64,000 bases of DNA, from positions 1,116,001-1,180,000 of the forward strand of contig CP053688.1 of the NCBI GenBank assembly GCA_013200995.1. Reading direction: 5' to 3'. Origin of the DNA: Arthrobacter citreus (GTDB lineage: Bacteria > Bacillota > Bacilli > Bacillales > Bacillaceae_G). The notes beneath the pieces are model-generated. The model ran no database searches. It was not told the origin of the DNA and worked only from the letters and a program-made list of their open reading frames with translations. A program made the translations under genes and the position numbers. Below are positions 27,075 through 36,075 of this stretch, in pieces (position 1 is the first letter of the stretch; each line of letters begins with the position of its first letter).

Positions 27075-27410
27075 CAAAAAAACGCACGAGAATAATCTAT
27101 AAGGGACCATTCTCGGCGTTACCACCCTAATTACTATATAGATCTATACGAAAATAAGCTGATGATAAACAAAAAACGCCATGAATGATCAAAAGGGACC
27201 ATTCATGGCGTTACCACCCTACTTATTATGTAATAACTCTACATAATCTCTTAACATCTTTAACGGGAAAACCGCTGTAGCCTACTATTAGTTCGGTACA
27301 GAGACTCCAAGGCTGGTTTCAGTTTACTCACTTAGGAATTTGCACCAACCATTCCCTCTCTAAAAAGCTTATAAACTTACTATTCCTTTTCTAAGTCATT
27401 TATTAATTTA
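27075..27410 (-). promoter_or_regulatory. T-box riboswitch of proS with tandem antiterminator/terminator units
   Basis: Read on the minus strand, a stem I region (about 27405-27270) is followed by the conserved T-box AGGGTGGTAACGC (27208-27220) and a terminator with loop and T run (27172-27211). After about 45 unrelated bases a second AGGGTGGTAACGC (27115-27127) and a second terminator with the same layout (27076-27118) follow. No second stem I is seen. The bulge TGGT pairs with an ACCA tRNA end, fitting tRNA-Pro with discriminator A. CCN triplets occur near the 3' side of stem I (GAAACCAGCCTTGG), but the exact specifier is not resolved. Confidence 0.9.
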
Positions 27411-27415
27411 AAGTT

Positions 27416-27444
27416 ATAATACGTGAACAAATTGTTTATGTCAA
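27416..27444 (-). promoter_or_regulatory. sigma-A promoter of proS
   Basis: TTGACA (minus strand, 27439-27444), a 17-base spacer, TATTAT (27416-27421). Transcription would start just upstream of the T-box leader. Confidence 0.85.
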
Positions 27445-27485
27445 TGTGTATTCTACCCATTTTTTAAAATTTCATACATTTCTTA

Positions 27486-28397
27486 CTATATTGCTTCATT
27501 TTTTACTTCTTTTGTTCGTCTTTTAGGTAAAGGCACTTCAGATAATAGCATACCACCTACAATAAAAGTCCCACCGATAAGTGTTTGAATTGATAATGTT
27601 TCATTTGCAAAAAGTACGGCTGTAAATGCTGCAAAAACAGGTTCAAATATAAAAATTAATGCTGCTTTCGTTGAAGAAATATGTTGTTGAGCAAACATTT
27701 GAACCCAAAATGCGATACTCGTACAGAATACTGCTGTAACAATTACAGCAAAAATGAATGTCGGATTGACCCAAAGCTCCTTTGAAAATGAAACAGAAGT
27801 TTTTTCAAAGATTAGAGAGAAAATTGTACTGCTAATACCGACAGTTCCTAATTGAATCGTTGTAAAAGTAAGTGGGTCCATTTGCTTAGTATATTTTCCT
27901 GATAAAATAATATGAAATGCAAATGCAAAAGCACCAATAAGCGTTAGTACATCTCCAATATTGATTGAAAATGAATCACCTAATGTTAAAAAGCTTAATC
28001 CTAGTAATGCAATTAAGCATCCGATCACTGTAGACCAGGTTGACCGTTCCTTATAAACTAAATATAAGAGAACTGGTACTAATACAACACAAAGCCCTGT
28101 AATAAAACCTGATTTTGATGTAGTTGTGTACTTCAATCCAAATGTTTGTAGTAAATAGCCTAAAAACAAAATGAATCCAATACCACTAGTTCTAACGATT
28201 TGTTTGATCGTTATTTTAGTTTTTTGTTTTCTTTTAACTAAAAATGGTAAAAGGACTAAAGTTGCGAGGATAAATCGAAATGCATTAAATGCAAACGGTT
28301 CTACGTATGCAATCGCATTTTGGACTACTACAAAAGTTGTGCCCCAAAGTAATGTTACGATAATTAACGAGATAGTAGCTATTCTATCTATTCTCAA
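27486..28397 (-). CDS. EamA-family (DMT) transporter
   Basis: A 303-residue integral membrane protein with ten hydrophobic segments in two EamA repeats; LLWGTTFVVVQNAIAYVEPF at the start and the IFEPVFAAFTAVLFANE segment in the second repeat are typical. Drug/metabolite transporters of this group export amino acids or other small metabolites; the substrate here is not predictable. The start is a TTG about 11 bases after GGAGGGG. A terminator-like hairpin 55-80 bases upstream (28452-28478) suggests control by attenuation. Confidence 0.88.
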   Translation of the reverse strand: MRIDRIATISLIIVTLLWGTTFVVVQNAIAYVEPFAFNAFRFILATLVLLPFLVKRKQKTKITIKQIVRTSGIGFILFLGYLLQTFGLKYTTTSKSGFITGLCVVLVPVLLYLVYKERSTWSTVIGCLIALLGLSFLTLGDSFSINIGDVLTLIGAFAFAFHIILSGKYTKQMDPLTFTTIQLGTVGISSTIFSLIFEKTSVSFSKELWVNPTFIFAVIVTAVFCTSIAFWVQMFAQQHISSTKAALIFIFEPVFAAFTAVLFANETLSIQTLIGGTFIVGGMLLSEVPLPKRRTKEVKNEAI

Positions 28398-28451
28398 GGT
28401 TCTCTCATCCCCCCTCCATAAGATTGACCGTCTAAAATTGTAAGTAAAACG

Positions 28452-28478
28452 AAAAAAAAGATGTGAAATTCACACATC
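28452..28478 (-). terminator. leader terminator (possible attenuator) upstream of the EamA gene
   Basis: On the minus strand GATGTGTGAATTTCACATC is followed by TTTTTTTT. It lies between the presumed promoter (a TATAAT near 28514-28519) and the transporter start, not after a gene. A micro-frame ATG TGG AGC CAA ATA AAA TAA precedes it, and its ATGTG could pair with CACAT of the hairpin. Confidence 0.6.
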
Positions 28479-28683
28479 CAAGAACTTATTATTTTATTTG
28501 GCTCCACATTTAATTATATCCTTATTTTATCATAGTGTGTAAGTAATTTGTCTTATCACTTGAAAATATTCTATCTTATAATAATTTCAAAATTTTTTTT
28601 ACAAAAACTTCCTTTCAATATCATTGACTCTAATTGGTCTCATCCATATACTTAAGTACAGAAAATAGAAAAAGGTGATTGGA

Positions 28684-29760
28684 TTGGATTTTGAAATTAC
28701 ATATTTATCGTTTTACGTTGTAACGGTTGAGGGTAAAGGTGAACAAACTGATAAACGATATAAGCATTTTCAAACAATAGACGAATCAACGTTTGAAGAG
28801 AGTGCATTGAAAGGCTTTTTAGAAGGTGAACTTGAGCGAATTGTTAATCGAAAAGTTGAAAAACATCCAAAATCTGATTCTGTACCTACAAAGCTAGGTC
28901 ACTTTATTGTTGAAGAAGGCTACGCTTTAGATTCAAATCCAAATTATAATTTATTCCAGCGTATACGTGGTGCTAAATCAATTGAAGAATTTAAAGCAGA
29001 AAATGAAACATTAGTGATTAATTACATTGAAACGAGTGCAGTTCGTGGTGGGGCATTTTTAGTCATTCAAGCGAAACTTAGAAAATATTTTGATGATCCG
29101 TTCTTATTTGTACTAAAATGTGATTTTGAACCAAAAGTTGCATCCATTTCAGATGAATCTACACTCATTAAAACAGTAGAAATGGCGATTACAACTAAAA
29201 ACATGAAATCAATTCAATATCCTTATATGGAAGAATTGGGGATGATTTCAGAGAGTGAATTGAAAATACATCAAGCTTCTCATGCAAGGTATTTTGAGGA
29301 CTTCTTAAAATTCGTTTCGTATTCTGAATCAATGCCAGAAATCGTGAAATCACAAGTTATGGAAATGGTTTACGATAAAATTGAAGATGTATTTGAAGAA
29401 GAAAGCGTAGAAAGACAACAATTCGAAGCGGCAATGGAAGTCTGGGCAGCAAGTCCTAAACGTGAAATTCAAGAGCATTTTACCCCAGATGAAGTAATCG
29501 AAGCAGCGGCACAAATTGTAGAACATACACCCGAAATTGAATTATCCTTTAAAGCAGATCACTTTTCTGTTAAAGGAATGCTAGCTGATTTTGGTGAAAA
29601 TCTTCATATCGCAAAAGTTAATGGTCGGTACGTCGTTATTTTAGAAGCAGATACGTTACAATTTGAGAAGGGATTTTCTCCGATTGAATTTTTGAAACCA
29701 GATGAGTTAGAAGATGTAATTGAACGAATTGGACAGAAAGTGAATATTACAGGTTATTAA
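28684..29760 (+). CDS. DUF3900-type hypothetical protein
   Basis: A 358-residue cytoplasmic protein matching the Bacillus family DUF3900 as I recall it: an N-terminal beta-rich part (DFEITYLSFYVVTVEGKG), a central IETSAVRGGAFLVIQAKLRKYF-like region, helices around EDVFEEESVERQQFEAAMEVW, and a C-terminal domain with FSVKGMLADFGENLHIAK. The longest frame begins at a GTG (28675) that is part of the ribosome binding site AAAGGTGA, so the TTG at 28684 is preferred. Monocistronic, terminator at 29791. Function unknown. The upstream gap (28479-28683) contains only the divergent leader. Confidence 0.75.
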   Translation: MDFEITYLSFYVVTVEGKGEQTDKRYKHFQTIDESTFEESALKGFLEGELERIVNRKVEKHPKSDSVPTKLGHFIVEEGYALDSNPNYNLFQRIRGAKSIEEFKAENETLVINYIETSAVRGGAFLVIQAKLRKYFDDPFLFVLKCDFEPKVASISDESTLIKTVEMAITTKNMKSIQYPYMEELGMISESELKIHQASHARYFEDFLKFVSYSESMPEIVKSQVMEMVYDKIEDVFEEESVERQQFEAAMEVWAASPKREIQEHFTPDEVIEAAAQIVEHTPEIELSFKADHFSVKGMLADFGENLHIAKVNGRYVVILEADTLQFEKGFSPIEFLKPDELEDVIERIGQKVNITGY

Positions 29761-29790
29761 ACAATAAGAACTCAAAAAATATTGAATGAA

Positions 29791-29825
29791 AAAGACAGCG
29801 GACTATTATTAGCCTGCTGTCTTTT
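29791..29825 (+). terminator. terminator of the DUF3900 gene
   Basis: AAAGACAGC and GCTGTCTTTT form the stem; symmetric flanks suggest it also serves the opposing S41 gene. Confidence 0.8.
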
Positions 29826-29925
29826 CGAATGCAACAATATTTCGGACATCCATATGCCAAACCAATATGCCGTCTTTGTTTAACTATTCTTGATTGCACT
29901 TATTAGATGAAACGTGATTACAGTT

Positions 29926-31200
29926 TTATACACTTAATGAAGCCAAAATTGACATCGCGTAATTTAAATCAATATCTTTTTCTAAATGATTAGGGTTCCA
30001 AGGAATATAAATATGTGGCTCAATCCCTTTTCCAGACATCCCTTGCCCTTTATCAATACGTGAAAGACGCGAGGTTGGATACATTAGCTCAAATTCATTA
30101 TTCCATTTCATAGTTGCTAAGTTTGTATAATCATTTAATCCTTTTGTAGGTCTCCCGATAACCGTTACCTTACTAGAATTCTTACAAATTTCTACGAAAG
30201 AGTCTCCTGAACTTCCACACATACAATCAGTTAAAACAACGATTTTATTAGGTTTTATTTTTCCATTGATAAACGTAGATGCAAATAACTCACCAAAATT
30301 AAATTCTACAAATCCCTTCCCGCTATTTCTTTCCCATTCATTTCTAAAGATGTTTAGAAATTTTAATGTTTGTTCATCTTGTGCACTTTCAATATCTTGA
30401 TCAAGTTCAGCAAGCTGAAGCTTTGTGTTTGCATGAGTACAATTGAAAAGCATCTTTTCCTCAGAATCCGCTAGATTAATACCTTCTACTGGCAATATGT
30501 ATGGAAGCAATGGGTAAAAACTTGCATCACTCCCACCATTATTTTTACGTACATCGATAATCCACTGTTCAGTCGATTCAAGTAATTGATGATTTTTGTT
30601 CATCATATTAATAATCGCTTGTGGATCCATAAAGTCTGTCATTGTCATTAGTAAAATATTCTCAGTTAGTGATTTAACTGAATAAACTGGGCTATAAGTT
30701 GAGTTTTCATAAAAGTTGAGTGAAAATAAGCTTTCATTCCCCTGTAAATCTACTACTTCTCCAAAATCATACATTGCAAGAATCGGAGTCCAGTTTTCAC
30801 GTTCAGCGACTGATTCAAATAACAATCTTTTATGCTGATTTGCTAATTCAGTGATTGTAAATCCTTCTAAAGATTTGAAATACATTCCTCGTGTTAATTT
30901 ATCTTCAGAACTAACCTCAGTTATATATAATTTATCTTCATATCGGCGTACTCGAAATCCTCGTTCTTTTAAAGCATTATTTTTTTTATTTAATTGTACA
31001 AAATAAATATGCTGATCTTTGAAATCCAATAAATAATCTTTCACAATTTCAGTAAATAATCCATTTTTAAGCTGTTTATGTATTTTTAAATCTCTTATTT
31101 TATGAAGAAAATAATCAGGTTGATCCCAACCCTCTTTGTCTTTAAAACCAGAATAATCATGATGCATAATTTGTACGATTTCTTTAAAAATTGATTCCAA
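29926..31200 (-). CDS. S41 peptidase-like protein
   Basis: About 424 residues of the S41 (C-terminal processing protease/tricorn-like) family without a signal peptide and without a clear PDZ domain. Family marks: WIIDVRKNNGGSDASF (about 215), CMCGSSGDSFVEICKNSS with the candidate nucleophile Ser, and the downstream GRPTKGLNDYTN and GKGIEPHIYIPW. The frame continues to a TTG at 31278, but GGTGA abuts it too closely; TGAGGTGA lies five bases before the TTG at 31200, so that start is favoured. Cytoplasmic location is unusual for S41 proteins, most of which are exported. Substrate unknown. Confidence 0.75.
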   Translation of the reverse strand: MESIFKEIVQIMHHDYSGFKDKEGWDQPDYFLHKIRDLKIHKQLKNGLFTEIVKDYLLDFKDQHIYFVQLNKKNNALKERGFRVRRYEDKLYITEVSSEDKLTRGMYFKSLEGFTITELANQHKRLLFESVAERENWTPILAMYDFGEVVDLQGNESLFSLNFYENSTYSPVYSVKSLTENILLMTMTDFMDPQAIINMMNKNHQLLESTEQWIIDVRKNNGGSDASFYPLLPYILPVEGINLADSEEKMLFNCTHANTKLQLAELDQDIESAQDEQTLKFLNIFRNEWERNSGKGFVEFNFGELFASTFINGKIKPNKIVVLTDCMCGSSGDSFVEICKNSSKVTVIGRPTKGLNDYTNLATMKWNNEFELMYPTSRLSRIDKGQGMSGKGIEPHIYIPWNPNHLEKDIDLNYAMSILASLSV

Positions 31201-31314
31201 CAAAATCACCTCAGTATTAGTTTTCTTTTGATTACGTTCAAAAAACTTTACTTGATGAAATTCTATTTTTAAATACAATCACCTTTTTTTAATAGAAAAA
31301 ACTTCCTATTAGCA

Positions 31315-31340
31315 CAAAAAAAGACTGCCGAAGCAGCCTC
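31315..31340 (-). terminator. terminator of the DinB gene
   Basis: On the minus strand AGGCTGC-TTCG-GCAGTCT followed by a long T run, a UUCG-capped stem. Confidence 0.85.
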
Positions 31341-31355
31341 TCTATTAATTGTCAT

Positions 31356-31847
31356 TTATAAATTTGGACGGTTAGATGGCCATGAGCCTTGGAGTTTACG
31401 AAGTTGGATTATTTGTCCTGTGTGATATGCATCGTGCAAAAGGATATTTAGATATTGTTGCCAAATTGGTAGAGAAGGGCTTAGTTGATCCAATTCTCCT
31501 TCTTGAATGGACGATAAGGAAGATTGTAAAGCATCATGAACTTGCAGTGTTCGCTTCACTGTTTGTTGCCAAGCGTCTTCATCATTTGGTCCACCTTGAA
31601 CAAAAGTATCATCATTATTTTGTAGCGCAACAAATGAGTTATCTTTATGTATGCGTGAAAGTAAGCGCTCTTTAAAGAATAGTAAATGATTTACATTTTC
31701 CCAAATCGTATTACTGGCCATTCCTTCTGGCTGCCAACATGCTTGTGCAGCGGTAAGGTTTTTTAAAGCATCTGATACTGGTGGGTACCATTCTTCATCA
31801 TAAAACACTTGTTTGACTCCGTTTTGCAAAAGTTCTTTTTTACTCAT
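31356..31847 (-). CDS. DinB-family metal-binding protein
   Basis: A 163-residue four-helix-bundle protein of the DinB/YfiT-like superfamily. The metal-binding His are in ENVNHLLFFKERL (about 54) and LLHDAYHTGQIIQLRK (two His, about 138 and 142). Several Bacillus members are DNA-damage-induced or act as thiol (bacillithiol) transferases; which applies here is not visible. ATG with AGGAGGCAAT upstream. Monocistronic with terminator. Confidence 0.88.
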   Translation of the reverse strand: MSKKELLQNGVKQVFYDEEWYPPVSDALKNLTAAQACWQPEGMASNTIWENVNHLLFFKERLLSRIHKDNSFVALQNNDDTFVQGGPNDEDAWQQTVKRTLQVHDALQSSLSSIQEGELDQLSPSLPIWQQYLNILLHDAYHTGQIIQLRKLQGSWPSNRPNL

Positions 31848-31965
31848 TGTATTGCCTCCTTTTTTTCATCTCCAAAAATTTCAAAAAGGTGAAAATTTAT
31901 ATGGTATTTAATATGGAGAACAATTTCATGACATGTGATAATTTCCTCTAAGAAGTATCGTTTGT

Positions 31966-32490
<525 letters not shown>

Positions 32491-32618
32491 TCATGTATCC
32501 GCCTATTCTATGTAATTTAACTATCCTAATTTTAACATGGTATCCAAATCTTTTAAAAATAGGAAATAGCCTTACGAAAATATTCTTTATTCTCGTAAGG
32601 CATATTATTTCATCGAGT

Positions 32619-34064
32619 CTATTTGATTGCTTTACTTACTTTTAATTTTTTCCCTTTGACAGTCGCATTCTCCATCGCTTGTAAAACAAGAGAACCCTTA
32701 CCATTCAGAATATCAACATACGACATATTATCCATGATTGTAATAATGCCAATATCTTCAACTGTGACTCCAGGGATTTTTGCGATTGTTCCAACAAAAT
32801 CAACAGCACGAATTTTCTTCTTTTTTCCTCCACTGAAGTGCAGTTTTAAAATATCTTGATTGATACGGGCTGTTTTATTATTTCTTACAACTCGTCGGCT
32901 ATTAAGCTTTTCTTCAAATTTAGCTTTTCCATTAAGTACTTCCTGTTGAGTCGGTGCTTCTATAGTAGGTATTTCAAAGCCGATATACTTTTCAATTCCT
33001 TTAACGAATTTCCCTTCAAAAGGTGTTGAAAAAGTGATTGCTTTACCTTTATTCCCTGCACGACCAGTTCTCCCAGTTCGGTGTACATAACTCTCTTTTT
33101 CCATAGGAACGTCATAGTTGATCACTAATGTCACATTATCAATATCAATACCTCTAGCAGCTACATTAGTTGCTATAAGATAACGGAAATTCCCCATTTT
33201 GAAACCTTCCATAATAGCAAAACGGTCTTCTTGTTCCAGTCCTCCATGCAGTCTTTCACATGAATAGTTAGCTTGTTCCAATTGGCTGTATACAGCATCT
33301 ACATTTTCTTTAGTTCTGCAAAAAATTAGACAACTTTCTGGATTTTCTACAACTGTAACATCTTTAAGTAGTGACATTTTTTCATCTTCTTTTACTTCGA
33401 TTAAAAAATGCTCAATTGCATCTGCCGTTACGCCAGTTGATTCAATCTCAATTTGAATCGGGTCTTTCATATATGTATGGCAGAGATTTTCAACATCTTT
33501 TGGTAGTGTAGCAGAAAAAACCATCGTTACACGATTTTGTGGTAGTTGGCTAATGATTGCTTCGACTTCATCGATAAAACCTCTATTAAGCATCTCATCT
33601 GCTTCATCAATGATTAGATACTTTATTTGATCTGTTACAAGTGTTTCTCGATCAAGATGATCCAGGACCCGTCCAGGTGTACCAACTACTACATGAGTTT
33701 TTTGTTCCAATTCAACTTTTTGTTTAGTAAAAGGCTCTTTGCCATAAACCGCTACTGCTTTAATTCGTTTAAATCTCCCAATATTCGTAATATCTTCACG
33801 TACTTGAGCCGCAAGCTCCCTAGTTGGAGTAAGAATTAAGGCCTGAGGTCTTTTTTCCTCCCACTCTAACATTTCACAAACAGGAATACTAAAAGCAGCT
33901 GTTTTTCCGCTACCTGTTTGAGATTTTACAATAAGGTCTTGTTTTTCTAATGCTAACGGAATAACCTTACTCTGAACTTCAGTTGGCGTTTTGTATTTTA
34001 AAACAGCTAGTGCTCTTTTAATTTCCTCGCTTACATGATAATCATCAAAACTTGTTTTATTCAT
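32619..34064 (-). CDS. dbpA: ATP-dependent RNA helicase DbpA/YxiN
   Basis: A 481-residue DEAD-box helicase acting in 50S ribosome assembly through 23S rRNA hairpin 92. Motifs in order: Q motif ([16 protein letters not shown]), Walker [26 protein letters not shown], a helicase C domain with ARGID and [10 protein letters not shown], and a C-terminal DbpA RNA-binding domain (about 405-481, [16 protein letters not shown]) that gives rRNA specificity. A palindromic GCCTTACGA/TCGTAAGGC hairpin lies after the stop at about 32570-32600. ATG with AGAGGTTAAG upstream. Confidence 0.95.
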   Translation of the reverse strand: MNKTSFDDYHVSEEIKRALAVLKYKTPTEVQSKVIPLALEKQDLIVKSQTGSGKTAAFSIPVCEMLEWEEKRPQALILTPTRELAAQVREDITNIGRFKRIKAVAVYGKEPFTKQKVELEQKTHVVVGTPGRVLDHLDRETLVTDQIKYLIIDEADEMLNRGFIDEVEAIISQLPQNRVTMVFSATLPKDVENLCHTYMKDPIQIEIESTGVTADAIEHFLIEVKEDEKMSLLKDVTVVENPESCLIFCRTKENVDAVYSQLEQANYSCERLHGGLEQEDRFAIMEGFKMGNFRYLIATNVAARGIDIDNVTLVINYDVPMEKESYVHRTGRTGRAGNKGKAITFSTPFEGKFVKGIEKYIGFEIPTIEAPTQQEVLNGKAKFEEKLNSRRVVRNNKTARINQDILKLHFSGGKKKKIRAVDFVGTIAKIPGVTVEDIGIITIMDNMSYVDILNGKGSLVLQAMENATVKGKKLKVSKAIK

Positions 34065-34722
34065 TTCTTAACCTCTTTTTTTGTTATTTCGATCTATGTA
34101 TAGAATTCTCTGGAAAAAAAATCATATGCATTATCTAAATATAGTTCATTAAATGAAAAGTGCAATACAAATCGACTATTTTATTTTGAAATTATTTGTT
34201 TTTGTTAACTATGCATATATAAGTATGCCTCTTAAAAAGAGTGAATCATAATAAAAAGTTCAATGACATTATAAATAAAGAGGACTCTTATATATGTAAA
34301 AAAATAGATTCTTGGATATAAAATAAACCGCCTTCGTTATTTTTTAAATGTACTTTTTGTAATAAATGGAAGACCAAAACCAAATGGTATTGTCATCAAA
34401 ACATTAAGTAATGAAGTCTCAAAATACTCTTTTGTATGATTTATTTATGTAAAAATTATAATTGTGATACGTTGGTTTAATAATAACGGAAATTCTTACA
34501 ACAATAAAAAATGAGCCACAAAAGTAGCTCATGACAAAGTGTATTTTCATAGCTGAATTTATACCAAATAATAATATCTAATCTTTTGAACTCCGTTTAA
34601 TTTTTAACGAAACTACATCGCAGCCAAAGTCAGAACACCTTTACATACCTTATTCCACTTATCACTTAATAGCTTAATACATTGACTAGCTCTTTGGTTA
34701 TGCTGTTTCCTCACGTTAACTC
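34065..34722. other. 658-base non-coding region
   Basis: No intact gene. On the minus strand a frame of about 34 codons (roughly 34345-34455) encoding EYFETSLLNVLMTIPFGFG and ending STFKK looks like the tail of a lost membrane protein. A hairpin TGAGC/GCTCA lies near 34511-34532. The rest shows nothing recognisable. Confidence 0.4.
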
Positions 34723-35226
34723 TTAACTTTCCTTTATAAATCTCTTAACTTCTCTTGAAGATTTTAGTATAACTACATCTTTACCACCTGATACTTTTTG
34801 AAGTCTATTCAATATTAATGGTTTCTTTGTCTTCGGATAAAACCAGATCCATTTCAAAAATTGTAAATCAAATTTCTCTTCGCAACCTTCTCTCATATCC
34901 GGTCTTGTTTTGTTTTTATATTGAATGAATCTTTTCAATGCTCGATAAATGCAAACTAATCTTGGCATATCTAGAAAAATAATTGTATCAGCTGCACTTA
35001 TTCTTAAGTCCATCGTGCCTCCATAATTACCGTCTATGATCCATTCTTCTTTTTTAATTAGTTCATTTTGTATTTTAATCTGGTCCATTTTCGGTACTAC
35101 TTCCCAATTTGGTTTCCATAGTAAAGAGTCTAAATGAAAAACATTTATGCTTAACTTTTTTCCTAATTGTCTAGCAAAAGTAGATTTTCCCGCGCCGCCT
35201 GAACCAATGATGACGATTTTCCTCAT
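34723..35226 (-). CDS. P-loop NTPase, FlaR-like (DNA topology modulation) family
   Basis: A 167-residue small nucleotide kinase-like protein. Walker A is GSGGAGKST near residue 10; the HLDSLLWKPNWEVVP segment, EEWIIDGNYGGTMDLRI, and DTIIFLDMPRLVCIYRALKR match the adenylate-kinase-like family annotated as DNA topology modulation protein FlaR. The true substrate of the family is uncertain. The frame extends to 35247, but GGGAGG lies in front of the ATG at 35226 (MRKIVIIG), which I choose. Monocistronic, divergent from bioY. Confidence 0.85.
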   Translation of the reverse strand: MRKIVIIGSGGAGKSTFARQLGKKLSINVFHLDSLLWKPNWEVVPKMDQIKIQNELIKKEEWIIDGNYGGTMDLRISAADTIIFLDMPRLVCIYRALKRFIQYKNKTRPDMREGCEEKFDLQFLKWIWFYPKTKKPLILNRLQKVSGGKDVVILKSSREVKRFIKES

Positions 35227-35350
35227 GAATGTCCTCCCTGTTAACATTTAAAGTTGATTAATCTAATCTCGGTTTCTTTTGACATTAAAATTTTATCATT
35301 TCTATTATTGGCATGATATAGCTATGTACTAGTTTTCTATTTCAAGATAA

Positions 35351-35406
35351 TATATGTTAACTTAAAAATAAAATAGGTTGACATATATTTTAAGATTCAT
35401 TAATAT
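35351..35406 (+). promoter_or_regulatory. BirA operator overlapping the bioY promoter
   Basis: An inverted repeat, TATATGTTAAC (35351-35361) and GGTTGACATATA (35376-35387), has the spacing of the bacillary BirA biotin operator. The right arm contains TTGACA (35378-35383), followed by a 17-base spacer and TAATAT (35401-35406), a good sigma-A promoter. Biotin-loaded BirA should therefore block initiation. Confidence 0.85.
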
Positions 35407-35446
35407 GATAGTTGTTATCAGAAAATTAATAATAGGAGAACTAACA

Positions 35447-36025
35447 ATGAAGATTAAAGAAATTACATTTGTAGCAATGTTTGCAGCAGTTATGGGAGTC
35501 CTTGGACAAGTGCCTCCAATTATGTTATCCTTTACACCAGTTCCTATTACATTACAAACACTAGGCGTTATTCTTACTGGTGGAGTGTTAGGAGCAAGAT
35601 TAGGTGCACTTAGCCAAACAGTATTTTTATTACTTGTAGCCGTTGGTATGCCCCTTTTATCAGGTGGACGCGGTGGATTAAGTGTATTTGCAGGACCAAG
35701 TGTTGGCTATTTGATTTCTTGGCCAATTACAGCTTTTGTTCTTGGTTATTTATTATCTCGTTTTAAAACGTTAAAATTAAAACATGTTCTACTCATTAAT
35801 TTAACGGTTGGAATTCTATTAATCTATTTAATCGGTATTCCGATACAAGCTGTCATTATGGGTATTCCTGTAGCTACTGCTGTTAAACTAAGTTTAGTTT
35901 ACATACCTGGAGATGTTTTAAAAGCGATCCTTGCTTCAATTTTAGTATTCAAACTTAGACAACATCCAGTATTTTCACGTTCATTGACAACAAATTATTC
36001 AAACCAATCATCAAAAAATATGTAA
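35447..36025 (+). CDS. bioY: biotin transporter BioY
   Basis: A 192-residue S component of an ECF-type biotin uptake system with six hydrophobic segments. The family start (AMFAAVMGVLGQVPPI), the SFTPVPITLQTLGV signature and the RGGLSVFAGPSVGYL loop are diagnostic. The frame is open from 35378, which would place the start inside the operator; AGGAGAAC precedes the ATG at 35447. First gene of a three-gene unit with yhfT- and yhfS-like genes, the order seen in Bacillus subtilis (yhfU-yhfT-yhfS). BirA regulation is shown by the upstream operator. Confidence 0.95.
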   Translation: MKIKEITFVAMFAAVMGVLGQVPPIMLSFTPVPITLQTLGVILTGGVLGARLGALSQTVFLLLVAVGMPLLSGGRGGLSVFAGPSVGYLISWPITAFVLGYLLSRFKTLKLKHVLLINLTVGILLIYLIGIPIQAVIMGIPVATAVKLSLVYIPGDVLKAILASILVFKLRQHPVFSRSLTTNYSNQSSKNM

Positions 36026-36075
36026 ATTATTCGGGACACACTACTGTGTCTCTTTTTTATAGAGGTGAATTAATA

